A stretch of DNA of 64,000 nucleotides. Source: Ornithodoros turicata (Eukaryota > Arthropoda > Arachnida > Ixodida > Argasidae). Shown here piece after piece: positions 23,791 to 35,114 of the stretch (its first letter is position 1; each line of letters starts with the position of its first letter). Where the stretch lies: positions 124,322,324-124,386,323 of the forward strand of contig NC_088201.1 in assembly GCF_037126465.1 (NCBI RefSeq). Reading direction: 5' to 3'. The notes beneath the pieces were generated by a model, which made no database searches, was not told where the DNA came from, and was given only the letters and a program-made list of their open reading frames with translations. The position numbers were made by a program, and so were the translations under genes.

Positions 23791-25134
23791 ACGATGTGGT
23801 GCAGTGTTAGAGGATACCCAAGACACGTCATAAGGTATGTGATGCAAATGATTACCCCTTGCTGGTGAGCCTCTTGCTGGCGTACAGAGCACGTAATAGC
23901 CGCCGTGACCTTGCCCACGCCCGCCGCTACTCTTTCCATTGCCCGCGTGTGGTGCGCGACTGCAGCCATTAATTAATTCATCAACGTGGCCGTGCGGCAC
24001 CCAAGAAAACACGTCGTTACGTATGACGTGCGTTCGACGTGCCCGGACGTGGCGTCAGAGCAGTGCAGAGGACGTGCACGGCTGCGTTCGGTCAGGCTCG
24101 GTACGTCTGCACTGGTTACGGTAACACATGTCATTACAAACATAAACGAAAACCACCAAATACACAAAGCTACAAAACGACACTTACGAGGCTGCTGGAG
24201 AGAAGTCGGTTGGACGAAAAGTTCTCTACCCTGCAAGCCCCCCCCCCCCCCCCCCCCAGCCGCTGCAGCGCACGCGCATCCATGTCGCAGAACTCTCCAA
24301 CAGCGTCCTCGAACGTCCTCACGTTGCCGGTCCCCGTGCACGCAACTTCCCACACAGAATACTTTTGCTTGATGGTGCGTCGCTCATTTCACCACATCGT
24401 CCGCCACTGCTGGGCCGTGCGGCGGTATGACTGACCCTGGGTTTGGTTGTGAGCCAAGACAACACACTCAGCCTCAAGGCCGCCACCGCCACGATGTGGT
24501 GCAGTGTTAGAGGATACCCAAGACACGTCATAAGGTATGTGATGCAAATGATTACCCCTTGCTTGTGAGCCTCTTGCTGGCGTACAGAGGACGTAATAGC
24601 CGCCGTGACCTTGCCCAGGCCCGCCGCTACTCTTTCCATTGCCCGCGTGTGGTGCGCGACCGCAGCCATTAATTAATTGATCAACGTGGCCGTGCGGCAC
24701 CCAAGAAAACACGTCGTTACGTATGACGTGCGTCCGACGTGCCCGGACGTGGCGTCAGAGCAGTGCAGATGACGTGCACGGCTGCGTTCGGTCAGGCTCG
24801 GTACGTCTGCACTGGTTACGGTAACACATGTCATTACAAACATAAACGAAAACCACCAAATACACAAAGCTACAAAACGACACTTACGAGGCCGCTGGAG
24901 AGAAGTCGGTTGGACGAAAAGTTCTCTACCCTGCAAGCCCCCCCTCCCCCCCCCCCCCCCAGCCGCTGCAGCGCACGCGCATCCATGTCGCAGAACTCTC
25001 CAACAGCGTCCTCGAACGTCCTCACGTTGCCGGTCCCCGTGCACGCAACTTCCCACGCAGAATACTTTTGCTTGATGGTGCGTCGCTCATTTCACCACAC
25101 CGTCCGCCACTGCTGGGCCGTGCGGCGGTATGAC
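23791..25134. repeat. Two 700-bp tandem units, second interrupted
   Basis: ACGATGTGGTGCAGTG begins unit 1 at 23791 and unit 2 at 24491, exactly 700 bp apart. The units differ by only a few substitutions plus a length change in an internal poly-C run (about 24236-24258 and 24936-24960). Unit 2 stops at 25134, where a hAT element is inserted, and resumes at 29128-29199 with TGACCGTGGTTTTGGGTGTG, matching the end of unit 1 (24431-24490). Confidence 0.85.
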
Positions 25135-28100
25135 CAGTGTTGCCACACCCAGCCAAGGAAAAGTATGGGGATCGCTCATTAAAAAGTATGCAGATTTCAG
25201 CAAAAATCTGTAGATGGCGGTAAAATATATAGTTGCTAAATTAAAATCGTTTTCAATGCGATAGTCTGTGTCTTTCGTCGTTTCAGATTTTCTGTTTCGC
25301 TTTTTTTTCGTCGAAACAACGGAAATATGTGATGGTGGGAGTTGCGGTTGGTTTAGGTGAGGTTCAGGCTCACTTCATCCCTTGCGTGGTTTGTCTCTAG
25401 GTGGCGCTGCGCTGTTGGCACAAGTGCCACTGGTGCTACCTACAGTGACTGTAGTGCTACCGTTCCAGCAACTGCGCGAGGTGTACTTGGTTGCTTCCAG
25501 TTGAGGAAGCAAGAATAAACGAAAATCAAAGAAATCAATACACAAGCGGTATCTAACCATGGTTAGCAAATAGAATTCAGCGAGTGATTAGACTTATGCT
25601 ACGTATTACGTACATACATAGAGATAGACGCATTCAGCGAAGTTTATTTGGATAGCTTCCGATCCGAAAATGGATGCACATACCACCGGCGCGCGCTTCG
25701 CACGGTGGTTTGTATATATGTATATATGTATATTTCCGTATGCAGATGTATGCATTTATCATCGACCTGCTTTGCAGTTCCGCTAGCCGGACCGTCACTG
25801 GCTTCAAGCAAAGCAAAGAACTCCGCTGTCATTTAGAGCAACGGACTGCAAAATTTCTCTCCGTGTTCGTGCAGCCCCTGTTACGTTTGGAAAGCTTGTG
25901 ACAACTTAATCATTTTGTACAAAGTGCACATGAAATACATCTCGACTTCCCGTTTGGAACACTTTCGATTATCATGAACTTACAGGGACTGTTTCGTCAA
26001 AATTCTTTTCTGACAACTTGACATGGTAAAATGACACCGAAACGGGAGCCATCTATGTTGATAGCTATGGCGCTAATCGTCAGCCGCGGCGGATGCGGAT
26101 TCAGACGGTCGCCACTTTTTTTCAAGTTTCAGCAGCTCTTTCTCAACCTTGAAGTCGAAGCAAGTTGACGAGCCCACCAGTCTCTTTGTGTGCAGCAGAC
26201 TGCTGATGGTGCCAGTGGAGACTCTATTCCTTTGTTTTGTCTTCATGCTGTTCACGGCGGAGAATAGCCTTTCCGCTGCTGCGCTTGAATGTGGTAAACA
26301 CAGAACAGCTGACAGAAAATTTTCAAGCGAAGTATAGGCTCGCTGTCCATCGCCCCGTTTCAACTGGAATATTTTTGACCAAAATTCGACAAGTGTCCCG
26401 TCCTGCGATAAGTCATCCGGACTCAGATTGCGCAGGCAACGCCATTCGTTATCGAGAGACTGTGCGCCTACTTCTTCCAACAGCTGGGGAAAGCTGGCAG
26501 CCAAAGGAATTACTGAAGCGTTCGTTCCTCCTCGTACTTTCGCTGGTGCCAACATCTCGATGTTTCTGAGTACCGGATATTTGAAAGGTATCCTCTGCAT
26601 CACTTGGCTCACGCTCTCCACAAGAAACTCGAGGCAGCGGAGCCTAAAAAACCTAACTTGTCCCTCAGACACCCTGAGGCTGAGGAGGCTTACGCGGGCT
26701 CCCAGACACATCTGCTCGAGCGGCACATAGCGCACAGGGTCCCTGAATTGGATGTCCTTCACGGGGTGTTCCGAATGTACGAGCTTCGGAGGTAGCAATC
26801 CATTAAAGTTTGCACGCTCTTGGTTGCAGCTTCCCGAAAGCTGTGGAGCTGGGGCTGCTCCGACTGCATCAACCGGTTCAAATCGTTGAACACTGGAAGG
26901 ATGAAATCTAAAAATTCCAGAAAAAGCTTGTTGACTGGATCGGATAGTCTCTCATGGATTGTAGCAGGAGCTAGGAGTCACTCCGTTGAAGCCGCTGCGG
27001 CGAAATATGCTGTTAACGCGTCGTTCTGCTCGAGTACTCGCGCCACTGCTGCGTGCAGCGACAGCCACCTTGTCTGGGTTGGGCGCAGTAGCTTGTGGAG
27101 CTTCAGCTCGAGTATACGCTGGAATTTTAGCAAAACGTCTATCCTCTTCGGGCTGAACGAAATGTAGTTATAAATGTCTCGAACAAGTTCTTCAACTACG
27201 CGTGGAAGCTTCGTACAAGCGTAGGAAGCGCGTAGGTGGAATGAATGACATACACAGGTAAGCACGAACAGATTGGGAATGTCTTTTTTAAGCAAAGTCA
27301 TCACAGAACGACTTCTGCCCATCATGACACTCGCTCCGTCCGCTGCAAAGCCTATCATGTTCGTCGTATAAGGTATTCCTTCGGCTTCGAATGCACTCAC
27401 GAGGGTGCTGTGAAGCCCAGCAGCAGTACCGTGTTCAACTGGTAGAAGTCCGAAAAAAAACATCGTTCACGTCGCCAGCTTCGTAAAATCTCGTTATAAC
27501 GCACATGTGCTTCTACATTGACAAATCGGTTGATTCGTCAATGATAACCGAAAACTTCGACTTTCGAAGTGATTCACAGAGCTTCAGGCGTCTATACTCG
27601 CCTGTGACGTTCTTGATTAATCCAGTGGTCTTCGTCCTTGCACATGCAAGCTTTTTAGCGATTTCTGAGTCTTTGCACACTTGGCGAATTAACTGGGGCA
27701 AGTGGTCAGCAACAGCAATAGCCAAGTTGTGCTCCGCAAAGAAAGCTGCTATCCGTAGCTCCCCTTCCTTTACCAGATCGTCTATCTCAAAACACCGAGA
27801 TGATGTTGCCTGGATAATTGTTGGCTGTTGAGAGAGCTTCTTGCAGTTCTCTTCATGTTTCGCTGTTCCTGCGTGCCGCTCAAGAATCAGTTTCCCTGCG
27901 CTTACCGACAGGTGCATATCACAAACTTTGCAGTATGCAAATCTGACACCTTTTCTGCTTGAAGAGATCCATCGACTGTACCTTTCTTCATTTGCCCATT
28001 CTGCATTATATCTCGGTTCGTAGCGCTTCTTCTTTGGTGGCGATTGGGAAGTGTCACCTAGCCTCTTCGACATTTTGTGAGCGAACAACAAGAGCTAGGA

Positions 28101-29137
28101 AGCGTTGGAGATACGCGAACGGCGAACACCACTGAACTGCGTAAAAGCAATGCAAGCAGCGTTTCGTTTTGTCCAAAAGCGATTGCGCATGCACACGAAA
28201 TAGGACTCCCTCTCCAACTTGGACCTCCTCAAACTCTGCACGCGTAGCATGTTACGAATTCAGGTGGACAGGGTTTATTATTATTACTGCGTGTCGAAAA
28301 GCGAGCAAAAAGACACGAACAGCACAGGATGAGCCCGTCGCTCGTGTCTCGCTATTGACATGTCGTCTTCAACTAGCCCACCTCTCCACGTTAAGCAAAT
28401 TATTCTTACTATTTTGTTTCTGTGCTACTCTCAGTTCCTCCGGGTATCAGAGGGTTTATTATTATTATACTATTCTGTTCCCGCGCTACTCTCAGTTCCT
28501 GCAAGTAACTCGTCAAAGACATACCCGAGCTTCAGTGGATCTGTGCTAAGACCTGCAACCATCAGAATCAGACGTCGTGTCACTCCCCAACATACTTGTA
28601 TTTGGACATGGTGTGCTCGGTGATATGTATGTATTTACAGGAAAGGATGAGACCATTTCTATAGGAAATGAACAAAGCTGCTGTTCGTTCTGACGTCTGT
28701 AACGAGCTGGTATTCGTCCAGCATCAGCCGTTTGTTGAGACCTCCGTGCCAGGTTATTGCTTATGAAGTTTACACACAACTTGTGGCGAGGGGAGCACGT
28801 GCTCAGATGATGGCAGTCTCTCCACTGAGATAATAATTTTCGTTTTCACACCTGCGCTCGGCGCCTTGATGATTGTACTATAATGGCTAACTATACTAAC
28901 TACTATCAGTTATTGCGGCGCATGCACTTTTTAACGCCCACGACCAAGCATGAACTAAAAATTCGTTGTTTTTCACCAGAGAGCGCCACGGCGTAAATCG
29001 TACTTTTGTCACAACTTTTTATAAGCGATGTCCCAAAATCTGTAGATTTCAGAAATAATCTGTAGATCTGTAGAAATTGTCGAAAATCTGTAGATTTCCA
29101 TACAAATCTGTAGATGTGGCAACACTGGGTATATGAC
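25127..29137. mobile_element. hAT transposon, 3,993 bp, in tandem unit 2
   Basis: The element runs 25135-29127 and both ends start CAGTGTTGCCACA in inverted orientation. The left flank is GGTATGAC (25127-25134) and the right flank GGTATATGAC (29128-29137), an 8-bp duplication with a 2-bp AT expansion on one side. The undisturbed site GGTATGACTGACC is seen in tandem unit 1 (about 24423-24435). Subterminal AATCTGTAGAT motifs repeat at least five times near the right end (29036-29118) and once or twice near the left. It carries a decayed minus-strand transposase. Confidence 0.9.
26073..28091 (-). pseudogene. hAT transposase with BED finger, multiply disrupted
   Basis: The N-terminal part (28091-27513) carries a BED-like zinc finger (YCKVCDMHLSVSAGK, ERHAGTAKHEEN) and IIDESTDLS (first catalytic Asp). 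The middle (27463-26978) carries GFAADGASVMMG (second Asp), CVCHSFHLRAS and TRWLSLHAAVARVL. The end (26798-26073) carries the dimerisation block PHSSAAAERLFSAVNSMKTK. Lesions: an in-frame TAG at about 27510, an extra T in an eight-T run near 27455 shifting frame, a TGA near 26976, and a further frameshift near 26790. The product would be a cut-and-paste transposase of about 670 residues; this copy cannot make it. Confidence 0.85.
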
Positions 29138-29389
29138 TGACCGTGGTTTTGGGTGTGAGCCAAGACACCACACTCGGCCTCAAGGCCGCCACCGCCACGC
29201 GGATGCCCGCAGGTGTCGTCAGCGGCATTTGCCAGGTGCCTATTGGCTTCTAAATAGGAGATGAGCCCCTCTACGCGCTCGCGAGACACTTGTGGCCCAT
29301 GGACACGAGGCGTCGTGGCCGCACCTCCAGATGAAGCACCTTCGCTCGCCATGAGTGGAAAGGAAAATGGAACGAACACTGATCTACTG

Positions 29390-29520
29390 ATGGGAGATAC
29401 TATCGAAACATTCGATACTATCGATAGTTTTGTCTATCGATTGTCGAACTATCGAGTGAACCCGAATTTCGATAGTATCGCGATAGTTTTCCAGACTAGC
29501 GATAGTGTCATGACTGGGCT
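29390..29520. repeat. ATCGATAG-rich block
   Basis: Overlapping CTATCGATAG, ACTATCGA and GATAGT motifs occupy 29398-29510 in both orientations. Related ATCGATAG motifs recur at 48285-48345, and weaker ACTATC motifs recur in each unit of the adjacent minisatellite. Confidence 0.6.
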
Positions 29521-29564
29521 TCACAGAGCTTCAGGTCGCTTGAGCGAAGCGAATTCAGCACACC

Positions 29565-30420
29565 TTCTGAATTCACGTTTCGCTCTTGCACACTATCAAT
29601 ACTTTATTGAGTTTGAGTTTTATGTATTTACCAATTCACTTCAAAATATTCACTCCGAATTTACCATTTTAGCTTGTTTCTTTTGAAAACTAAACATTCT
29701 GCGAAATTTACGTTTTGCTGCTGTAAACTACCAGTGTGTTCACTAAAAATTTAAATTTTAGCATGTTTGTTTTGAAGACGATATCATCTGAATTCGCGTT
29801 TCACTCCTACAAACTATCGATTGTTCACCCAATCCGAAATTAAATTTAAGTGTTGCTCCTGCGAACAATCAACAGTTTCTTCACTCCGAATTAAAAAAAA
29901 AAGCAGGTTCCTTTTGAAAACTAAACTTTCTGAATTCGCGTTTCGCTCCTGCAAAGTATCTATAGTTTATTCACTCCAGGTTTATAATTTCAGCATGTTC
30001 CTTTTGAAAGAGAAACTTTCTGAATTCGCGTTTCGCCCATGCAAACTATCAAGAGTTCGCTCACTGCGAATTTAAAACGTTAGCATGTTTTTTTTTCAAA
30101 ACAAAACCTTCGGAATTCGCTTTTCGCTCCTGTAAGCTATCAATAGTTTGTTCGATCCAAAATTAAAATTTGAGAAGGTTTCTTTTCAAAACCAAACTTT
30201 CTGGATTCGCGTCTTGCTCCTGCAAACTCTCAATACCTTGTTCACTACGAATTGAAAAATTTATACTCTTTCTTTTAAAAATGAAACCGTCTGAATTTGC
30301 GTTTCGCTCATGCCAACTATCGACAGTTTAGTCACAAGCAGTTTAAAAGATGAACATATTTTCATCGGAAACAAAACCTTCTGAATTCGCGTTTTTCGCA
30401 TGCCGTTCGACTATCGAGTT
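29565..30420. repeat. ~90-bp minisatellite, about nine diverged units
   Basis: The motif TCTGAATTCGCGTTTCGCTC or a close variant starts at about 29929, 30019, 30108, 30199, 30290 and 30379, a steady 90-bp spacing, with older copies near 29566, 29697 and 29786. Each unit also has a C-TGCAAACTATC segment, a TTCACTCCGAATT segment and a CTTTTGAAAACTAAA segment. It is non-coding. Confidence 0.8.
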
Positions 30421-30662
30421 TCGCTCTTGATTGGTTGTTACCTCTCGGGCGGGAAAAAGAAAGAAAGAAAAATTATCATGGGAGATAAATTATCAAGTTC
30501 ATGAAATATAAAATATCGGAATATTATATATGTACAATGCTATAATGTGGGCCTTTCTGAGGAGAAATGAGTGGTCGTTAATTGTCACAAATCCGTATTA
30601 CCATGACAGTAACATAAAGTAATGATAATCTGACAGCGTGCGCCACTGCTCTGATTAATGGA
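30421..30662. other. AT-rich spacer, no gene
   Basis: Contains a GAAAGAAAGAAA low-complexity run (about 30463). Ends at the 3' end of the Penelope-like element. Confidence 0.4.
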
Positions 30663-31199
30663 GTTGCCTCAGGACAGAAGCCGCCGATATTTCGAACAGA
30701 GACTGTTCTTCTTCTGGGCACCGTCCTCATCATTGGCATGGTATTTAAAGGGTTAGGTGTGACGTGTTTAAAGGTTCATGCGAATTGTGGGTCAACAGCC
30801 CGGAGGGAAGAAAGGGTCCGTGCGGGCTTCTACGGCCGGAGTGAAAGGCTGCTTTGTTAGAGTGTGGAGGGGATTATGTGAACGTAGTGATCTAGGCTAC
30901 AGACCGGTTACAGAAAATGGAAGCTTCACGAACACGTGGACGAAACGGGACAACAGGGAAGAATTGGCAAGCATAGCGAAAGATAAGGAGGTTAGTGGTT
31001 ACGTGGGGAAAATTCCAGAACGAGCAAAGTTTTTTTTTATATAATATTTGTAATACAAAGTTGTGGCATGCAATTAAGAAAGCATAAAGCAGTGGCCATG
31101 CAGAACATAACAGATGATAATGGAGGTAAAGCATTTTTTTTTTCTATAATCAAACTCAAACTCATATTTTATATTTGTGAAGTGTTTCTAGGGTGCCTT

Positions 31200-34100
31200 G
31201 TGATTTGTTGATACCGGACGGGTGAAGAGCGTTGAACTTTTATATGAGATAAGACTCCCTATCACGTCTGTCACGTGTGGATCTAAACCCGGTTTCTAGA
31301 GTATATAGTTTAATGTTGTCAAAATTGTGACCAGGAACGTTAAAGTGTTCGGCGACTGCTTTGGGGAGTTTGTTGAACGTGTCGGTTCTGTGTCCGGTAA
31401 GGCGGTTGTTCATTTGTTGGCCGGTTTCACCAATGTATTGCATAGAGCAGTCGCCGCATTCAATGCAGTATATGACATTGGAGCTTGTGGATGTGAATGC
31501 GTGGTTAACGGGGTGGGTGTAATTGGTCCAGTGCTTTTGATGGAGTTAGCGTGTTGAATGTGCTTGCATGTTTTGCAGCGCGGGAGGTTGCAGGGCCGTG
31601 TTCCCGTGTACGGGGTGCTCGTTTTGCTGATTTTGGCATTGACCAAGGAGTCTGCTAGATTTTTTGCGCGTCGGTATGTCACCTGTATGGGATGGGTGAA
31701 TATATTGCTAAGTCGGCCACTGCTTTGGAGGAGGGGCTCGTGCTTCCGGAGAATGGCTTTGATGTTTGGAAGTGCGTTGGAATATCTTGTGATGAAGCTT
31801 ATTTGGCATGCGTCAGGATTTTTTCGGTTTTCCAGAACCTCGTTTCGATCGAGTGTGAGTGCCTTGCGACGGAATTCGGTTAGGAGGGAGTCTGGATAGT
31901 CCCTTTGGGCAAGTGTACTGCAGAGTTCGTCAAGCTTCTCAGCGTAATCTGTGTCGTTTGAACAAATTCTGCGTAGTCTTACACTCTGCCCATTAGGAAT
32001 TCCGACCTTACAGTGACGCGGGTGGTGACTCTTGAAGTGAAGGTATTGTTGTTTGTCAGTTGGCTTTTTGTAAAGGGTGGTGATGAGGTTGCCGTTGTCT
32101 AGTGATATTGTGGTGTCGAGGAAGTTAATTAAGTGAGTTGACTGTTGTGATGTGAACTTTATGTTGCGATGCGCGGTGTTCAGTAGGTCTACGAACTTTT
32201 GAAATTCGTGTTCCCCGTGTTCCCATATTATCAGTATATCATCGATGTATCGAAGGTACACAGTGGGTTTTAATGAGAGGGCGCAGAGAACTTTGTTTTC
32301 CAAGAACCCCATGAAGATATTTGCGTATGTGGGTGCAACAGGTGTGCCCATACTTGTACCGTGTACTTGTAGGTAGTATTCGCCATTGAACTCGGAGTAG
32401 TTCAGTTTAAGGACCAAGTCCATTAGAGCGAGTATGGTTTCCGTGTCTTTTCTGGTGTTTGTTGTAGAAAAGGTATTGCAGAGGGCTGTGATTCCGTCGT
32501 TGTGTGGGATGTTAGTATACAGTGATGTCACATCCAGCGTGGCTAGTATTGTGTCCCTACCAAATGTACGAGTGTTGTTTATATCTGATTATTCTGAGGA
32601 GGTGGGGTGTGTCTTGTACATGCGATGGTAGTGTTGTTGGAATATGGTTTAAATAGTGGTCCAGGAATTTCGAGAGTCTTTCTGTTGGTGTGTTGTTATT
32701 AGATACAATTGGCCTGCCGGGGATGTCAGCCGTATAGAGCTCGTTTGCGTGTACCTTGTGGATTTTGGGCAGTAAATAGAAACGACCTGCGCCTGTGTTT
32801 GATGGGGTGAGATATCTGAGGTCATCACGTGTGATGCGCTATGGTATGAGTTATTAGCGCCGTGTACACTCTTAACTCGGTACCCTTTATTGTAACTTTT
32901 TGCAATGTGTAACCTTTATATAGACGTATATTTCCGAATATCGTATAGGTTACACGTCCGATACCTCTATTTAGAGGTTAAACACGACTTGTAACGTGAC
33001 ACCGGAGAAGCAATAGAGGTTACTTCAGTGTTCAACGGAAATCTAATCGTCGTAACTTATAAATGTACCCTTTATAGGAACGTTGTAACTTCTAAACGAA
33101 TGCCGCGTTTGAATTCCGTTCGTTTGTTTTTCTTGTTTCTTTGCAAGGTAACCTGTATGAAAGGTAGTGCTCAAAAGTCACTGTGTTCTCGTTCAAGCCG
33201 CACATTCAATCATTCAGTACGAGAGTGTCGGATAAGTGTGCGTTACGTTATTGTGTCTCTGCATCTGTACAAACTGCGGATCGTGTTCAGAATTGTGAAG
33301 AATGCACAAGGGTCAAGTGACGTAACTTTATCCGGGTATTTCTACGGTATGTTCACTACAAAGTTTACGTGGTTACGTTTTTGCTGGACAGTCTAGGAAC
33401 AATAATCACAGCACAGTCTGTCTCTCTAACACGGTTCGACGGTTCAACACAGTGTGTACGTGTGTGTCTTACGTCCGTAATTTGCTTAGTCCTTTGTCAT
33501 CATTGTGTTTTACTTCATCGTGTGCTTCTGATTTACCATAGCCGCGTCGCTGATGTGTCATTCTGACGTATCAGAAAGGTAGAGAAATGTTTTCGGTGTA
33601 CTGGAGAGGAAGTTGCAACAACGTGAGGCGTCGTCCACCACAGCTGAAGTGTTGGTATTGTGACGTCCTCGTGCTCTTGCCTCAGCTGTAGTTACAGGTT
33701 TGCCAATTAAATAATACATATGCTCCAGTTGCAATTATTTCTTTCTTTCATTTGTTGTGCATGTGAATCTGTACATGTAGTAATCACTCCGTTTTCGCCA
33801 CTGGATGCCCTTAGATGAATTACATATATTATAGCTATATCTTCCGGATGACAGTATGCGTTCTGCACTGATGAGAGCTCATTTTGAGCACCATTTGTTC
33901 TGTAGCGTCTGTGAAGAGGCGAGCGTCTTGGAGACAGCCATGCCTGGCGAGACTGTAAGTTTTACGTCGGTGTGGCAGTTAGGAGATAGTAACCTCTATT
34001 TATAGGTGATCTGTGTGACGTTTATAGAGGGTATTGCCCATAGGTTACAAGGTAACTTCTGAAATATAGGGCAAACATTTTGAAATTTTTACCCTTTACT

Positions 34101-35101
34101 AGAAGGTACAAGGTTTAGAGTGTAGTCCTCTGTTGGGTCTTGGTCCAGTTTGAGGTAGTGTTGCGTATTGTTGAGTTGCCTATGAGCTTCAGAAATATAT
34201 TTATCTGTGGGCCAGATGGCGATACTCCCACCCTTATCTGCGGGCTTGATAATGATATCATCTCTGTCAGCTAGCGCTTTGATGGTGTCACGCTGTGTTT
34301 TAGTGAGGTTGTGACCACGCGAGCTTTGGGAAATACTGCGAAGGATGTTGTTGCTTACTTGTTTGTACAGGTCTAATGCGGGTTCTCGGCCGTGATTTAG
34401 TGTCCAGGTTGATGGTAGTCGGAGGTCGTTGTTGTTTTCTTGTGTTGTATCAGCGAAGAATTCTCTAAGGCGTAGTCGTCTCGCAAAGTCTGATATGTCT
34501 TTGTTGATTTCGTATTCGTTAACAGAATTGAGTGTAGGGCAGAATGTTAACCCCCTAGAGAGGACTTGTAGTTCGTCGCTGGTTAGTGAGCGTGATATGT
34601 CTATTGCGGTGCTTGCGTCAGCGTTTTTTCGGGGTGAGTCAGCGATGTTGCGGTTGTGGTGCTGGAAATGATTTGTTCGGCTGCTACGTGTGTCGTGTTA
34701 GTGGGTCCGGTATCCGTGTCGTTGTTGGAATTAGGTTTTCCGAGTTTTTAGTGTTCCTTGTTAGCTAGCTCGCGGTTGAGTTGTTGAATGTGTAGTTCGA
34801 GAGTGTTTGCCTCCGCGTCGGTGAGACTGATATTGTTCATATGGGCATGGATCGTAGCGAGTTGCGCGTGACACTGTTTCTTTAATATTTCTAGAAACGT
34901 ACTGGCTGTGCTGCTAAGGGCTGATGCCCACTCTAGCTCTAGTTCAGGTGTCAGTTTTCCTAATGCAGGAACTGTTTTAGGGGTGAGGCCTTTATGTACT
35001 GTGTTGTGAGCCAGGTGATGGGTGTAGATCCGTAGATGATGTAGGTATCGGCTACGTTTCTGCATGAGTTTTCGCATTCCTAGAAAGTTTGTTGACTGCA
35101 T
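31200..35101 (-). pseudogene. PLE-1 ORF2: Penelope reverse transcriptase with GIY-YIG endonuclease
   Basis: Start ATG is at 35101, 14 bases after the ORF1 stop. The N-terminal region is helical (ELELEWASAL, EANTLELHIQQLNREL). RT motifs are clear: TSLYTNIPHNDG, HGTSMGTPVAPTYANIF and the catalytic YLRYIDDILI, then NFLDTTI and the KKPTD thumb motif. The C-terminal nuclease shows VIYCIECGDCSMQ, YIGETGQQMNNRLTGHR and ETGFRSTRDRRDRE. Lesions: frameshift near 34750, a 1.26-kb DNA element at 32867-34122, and a frameshift near 31445-31480 just before the YIGETG motif. The linker CKTCKHIQHANS between RT and nuclease is longer here than in PLE-2 by about 59 bases and looks ancestral. The enzyme would nick DNA and copy its RNA into the site. 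Confidence 0.85.
32865..34124. mobile_element. 1,256-bp nonautonomous element, TA target duplication, inside PLE-1 RT
   Basis: The element spans 32867-34122 with inverted tips CACTCTTAACTCGGTACC (left) and CACTCTAAACCTTGTACC (right, reverse complement). TA flanks both ends (32865-32866, 34123-34124). PLE-2 gives the empty site (GTGTACTCC on the same strand). GTAACCT and CTATTTATAGG motifs repeat near both ends in both orientations. Open frames inside (such as 33028-33396) show no transposase motif. The superfamily is uncertain; Tc1/mariner-type target use is possible. Confidence 0.85.
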
Positions 35102-35114
35102 GGTAGGCTGGTGA

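Larger units (their letters stand above)
24260..29352 (-). pseudogene. Possible Myb/SANT-like gene split by a hAT insertion
   Basis: On the minus strand an ATG at 29352-29350 opens a frame (MASEGASSGGAATT, then VSRERVEGLISYLEANRHL) that runs into the tandem unit. The uninterrupted unit continues it with SYRRTAQQWRTMW, an in-frame TGA, then NERRTIKQKY and GNVRTFEDAVGEFCDM. This order of helices and the QW...NERR..K pattern resemble Myb/SANT-like DNA-binding domains, but the match is by pattern only. The TGA is present in both units. The hAT element at 25135-29127 separates the start from the rest in the nearer unit. Confidence 0.35.

Noticed and set aside
23950..25180. Pro-rich plus-strand frames of 128-147 codons
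   Set aside because: They depend on the poly-C run in the tandem unit; the minus strand reading is more protein-like.
29565..30420. CRISPR-like repeat array
   Set aside because: Units are diverged throughout with no conserved repeat/unique spacer alternation; the genome is eukaryotic. It is a minisatellite.
30778..31044. 88-codon open frame repeated in all three Penelope copies
   Set aside because: It is antisense to the element and lies in its 3' UTR; conservation reflects recent copying.
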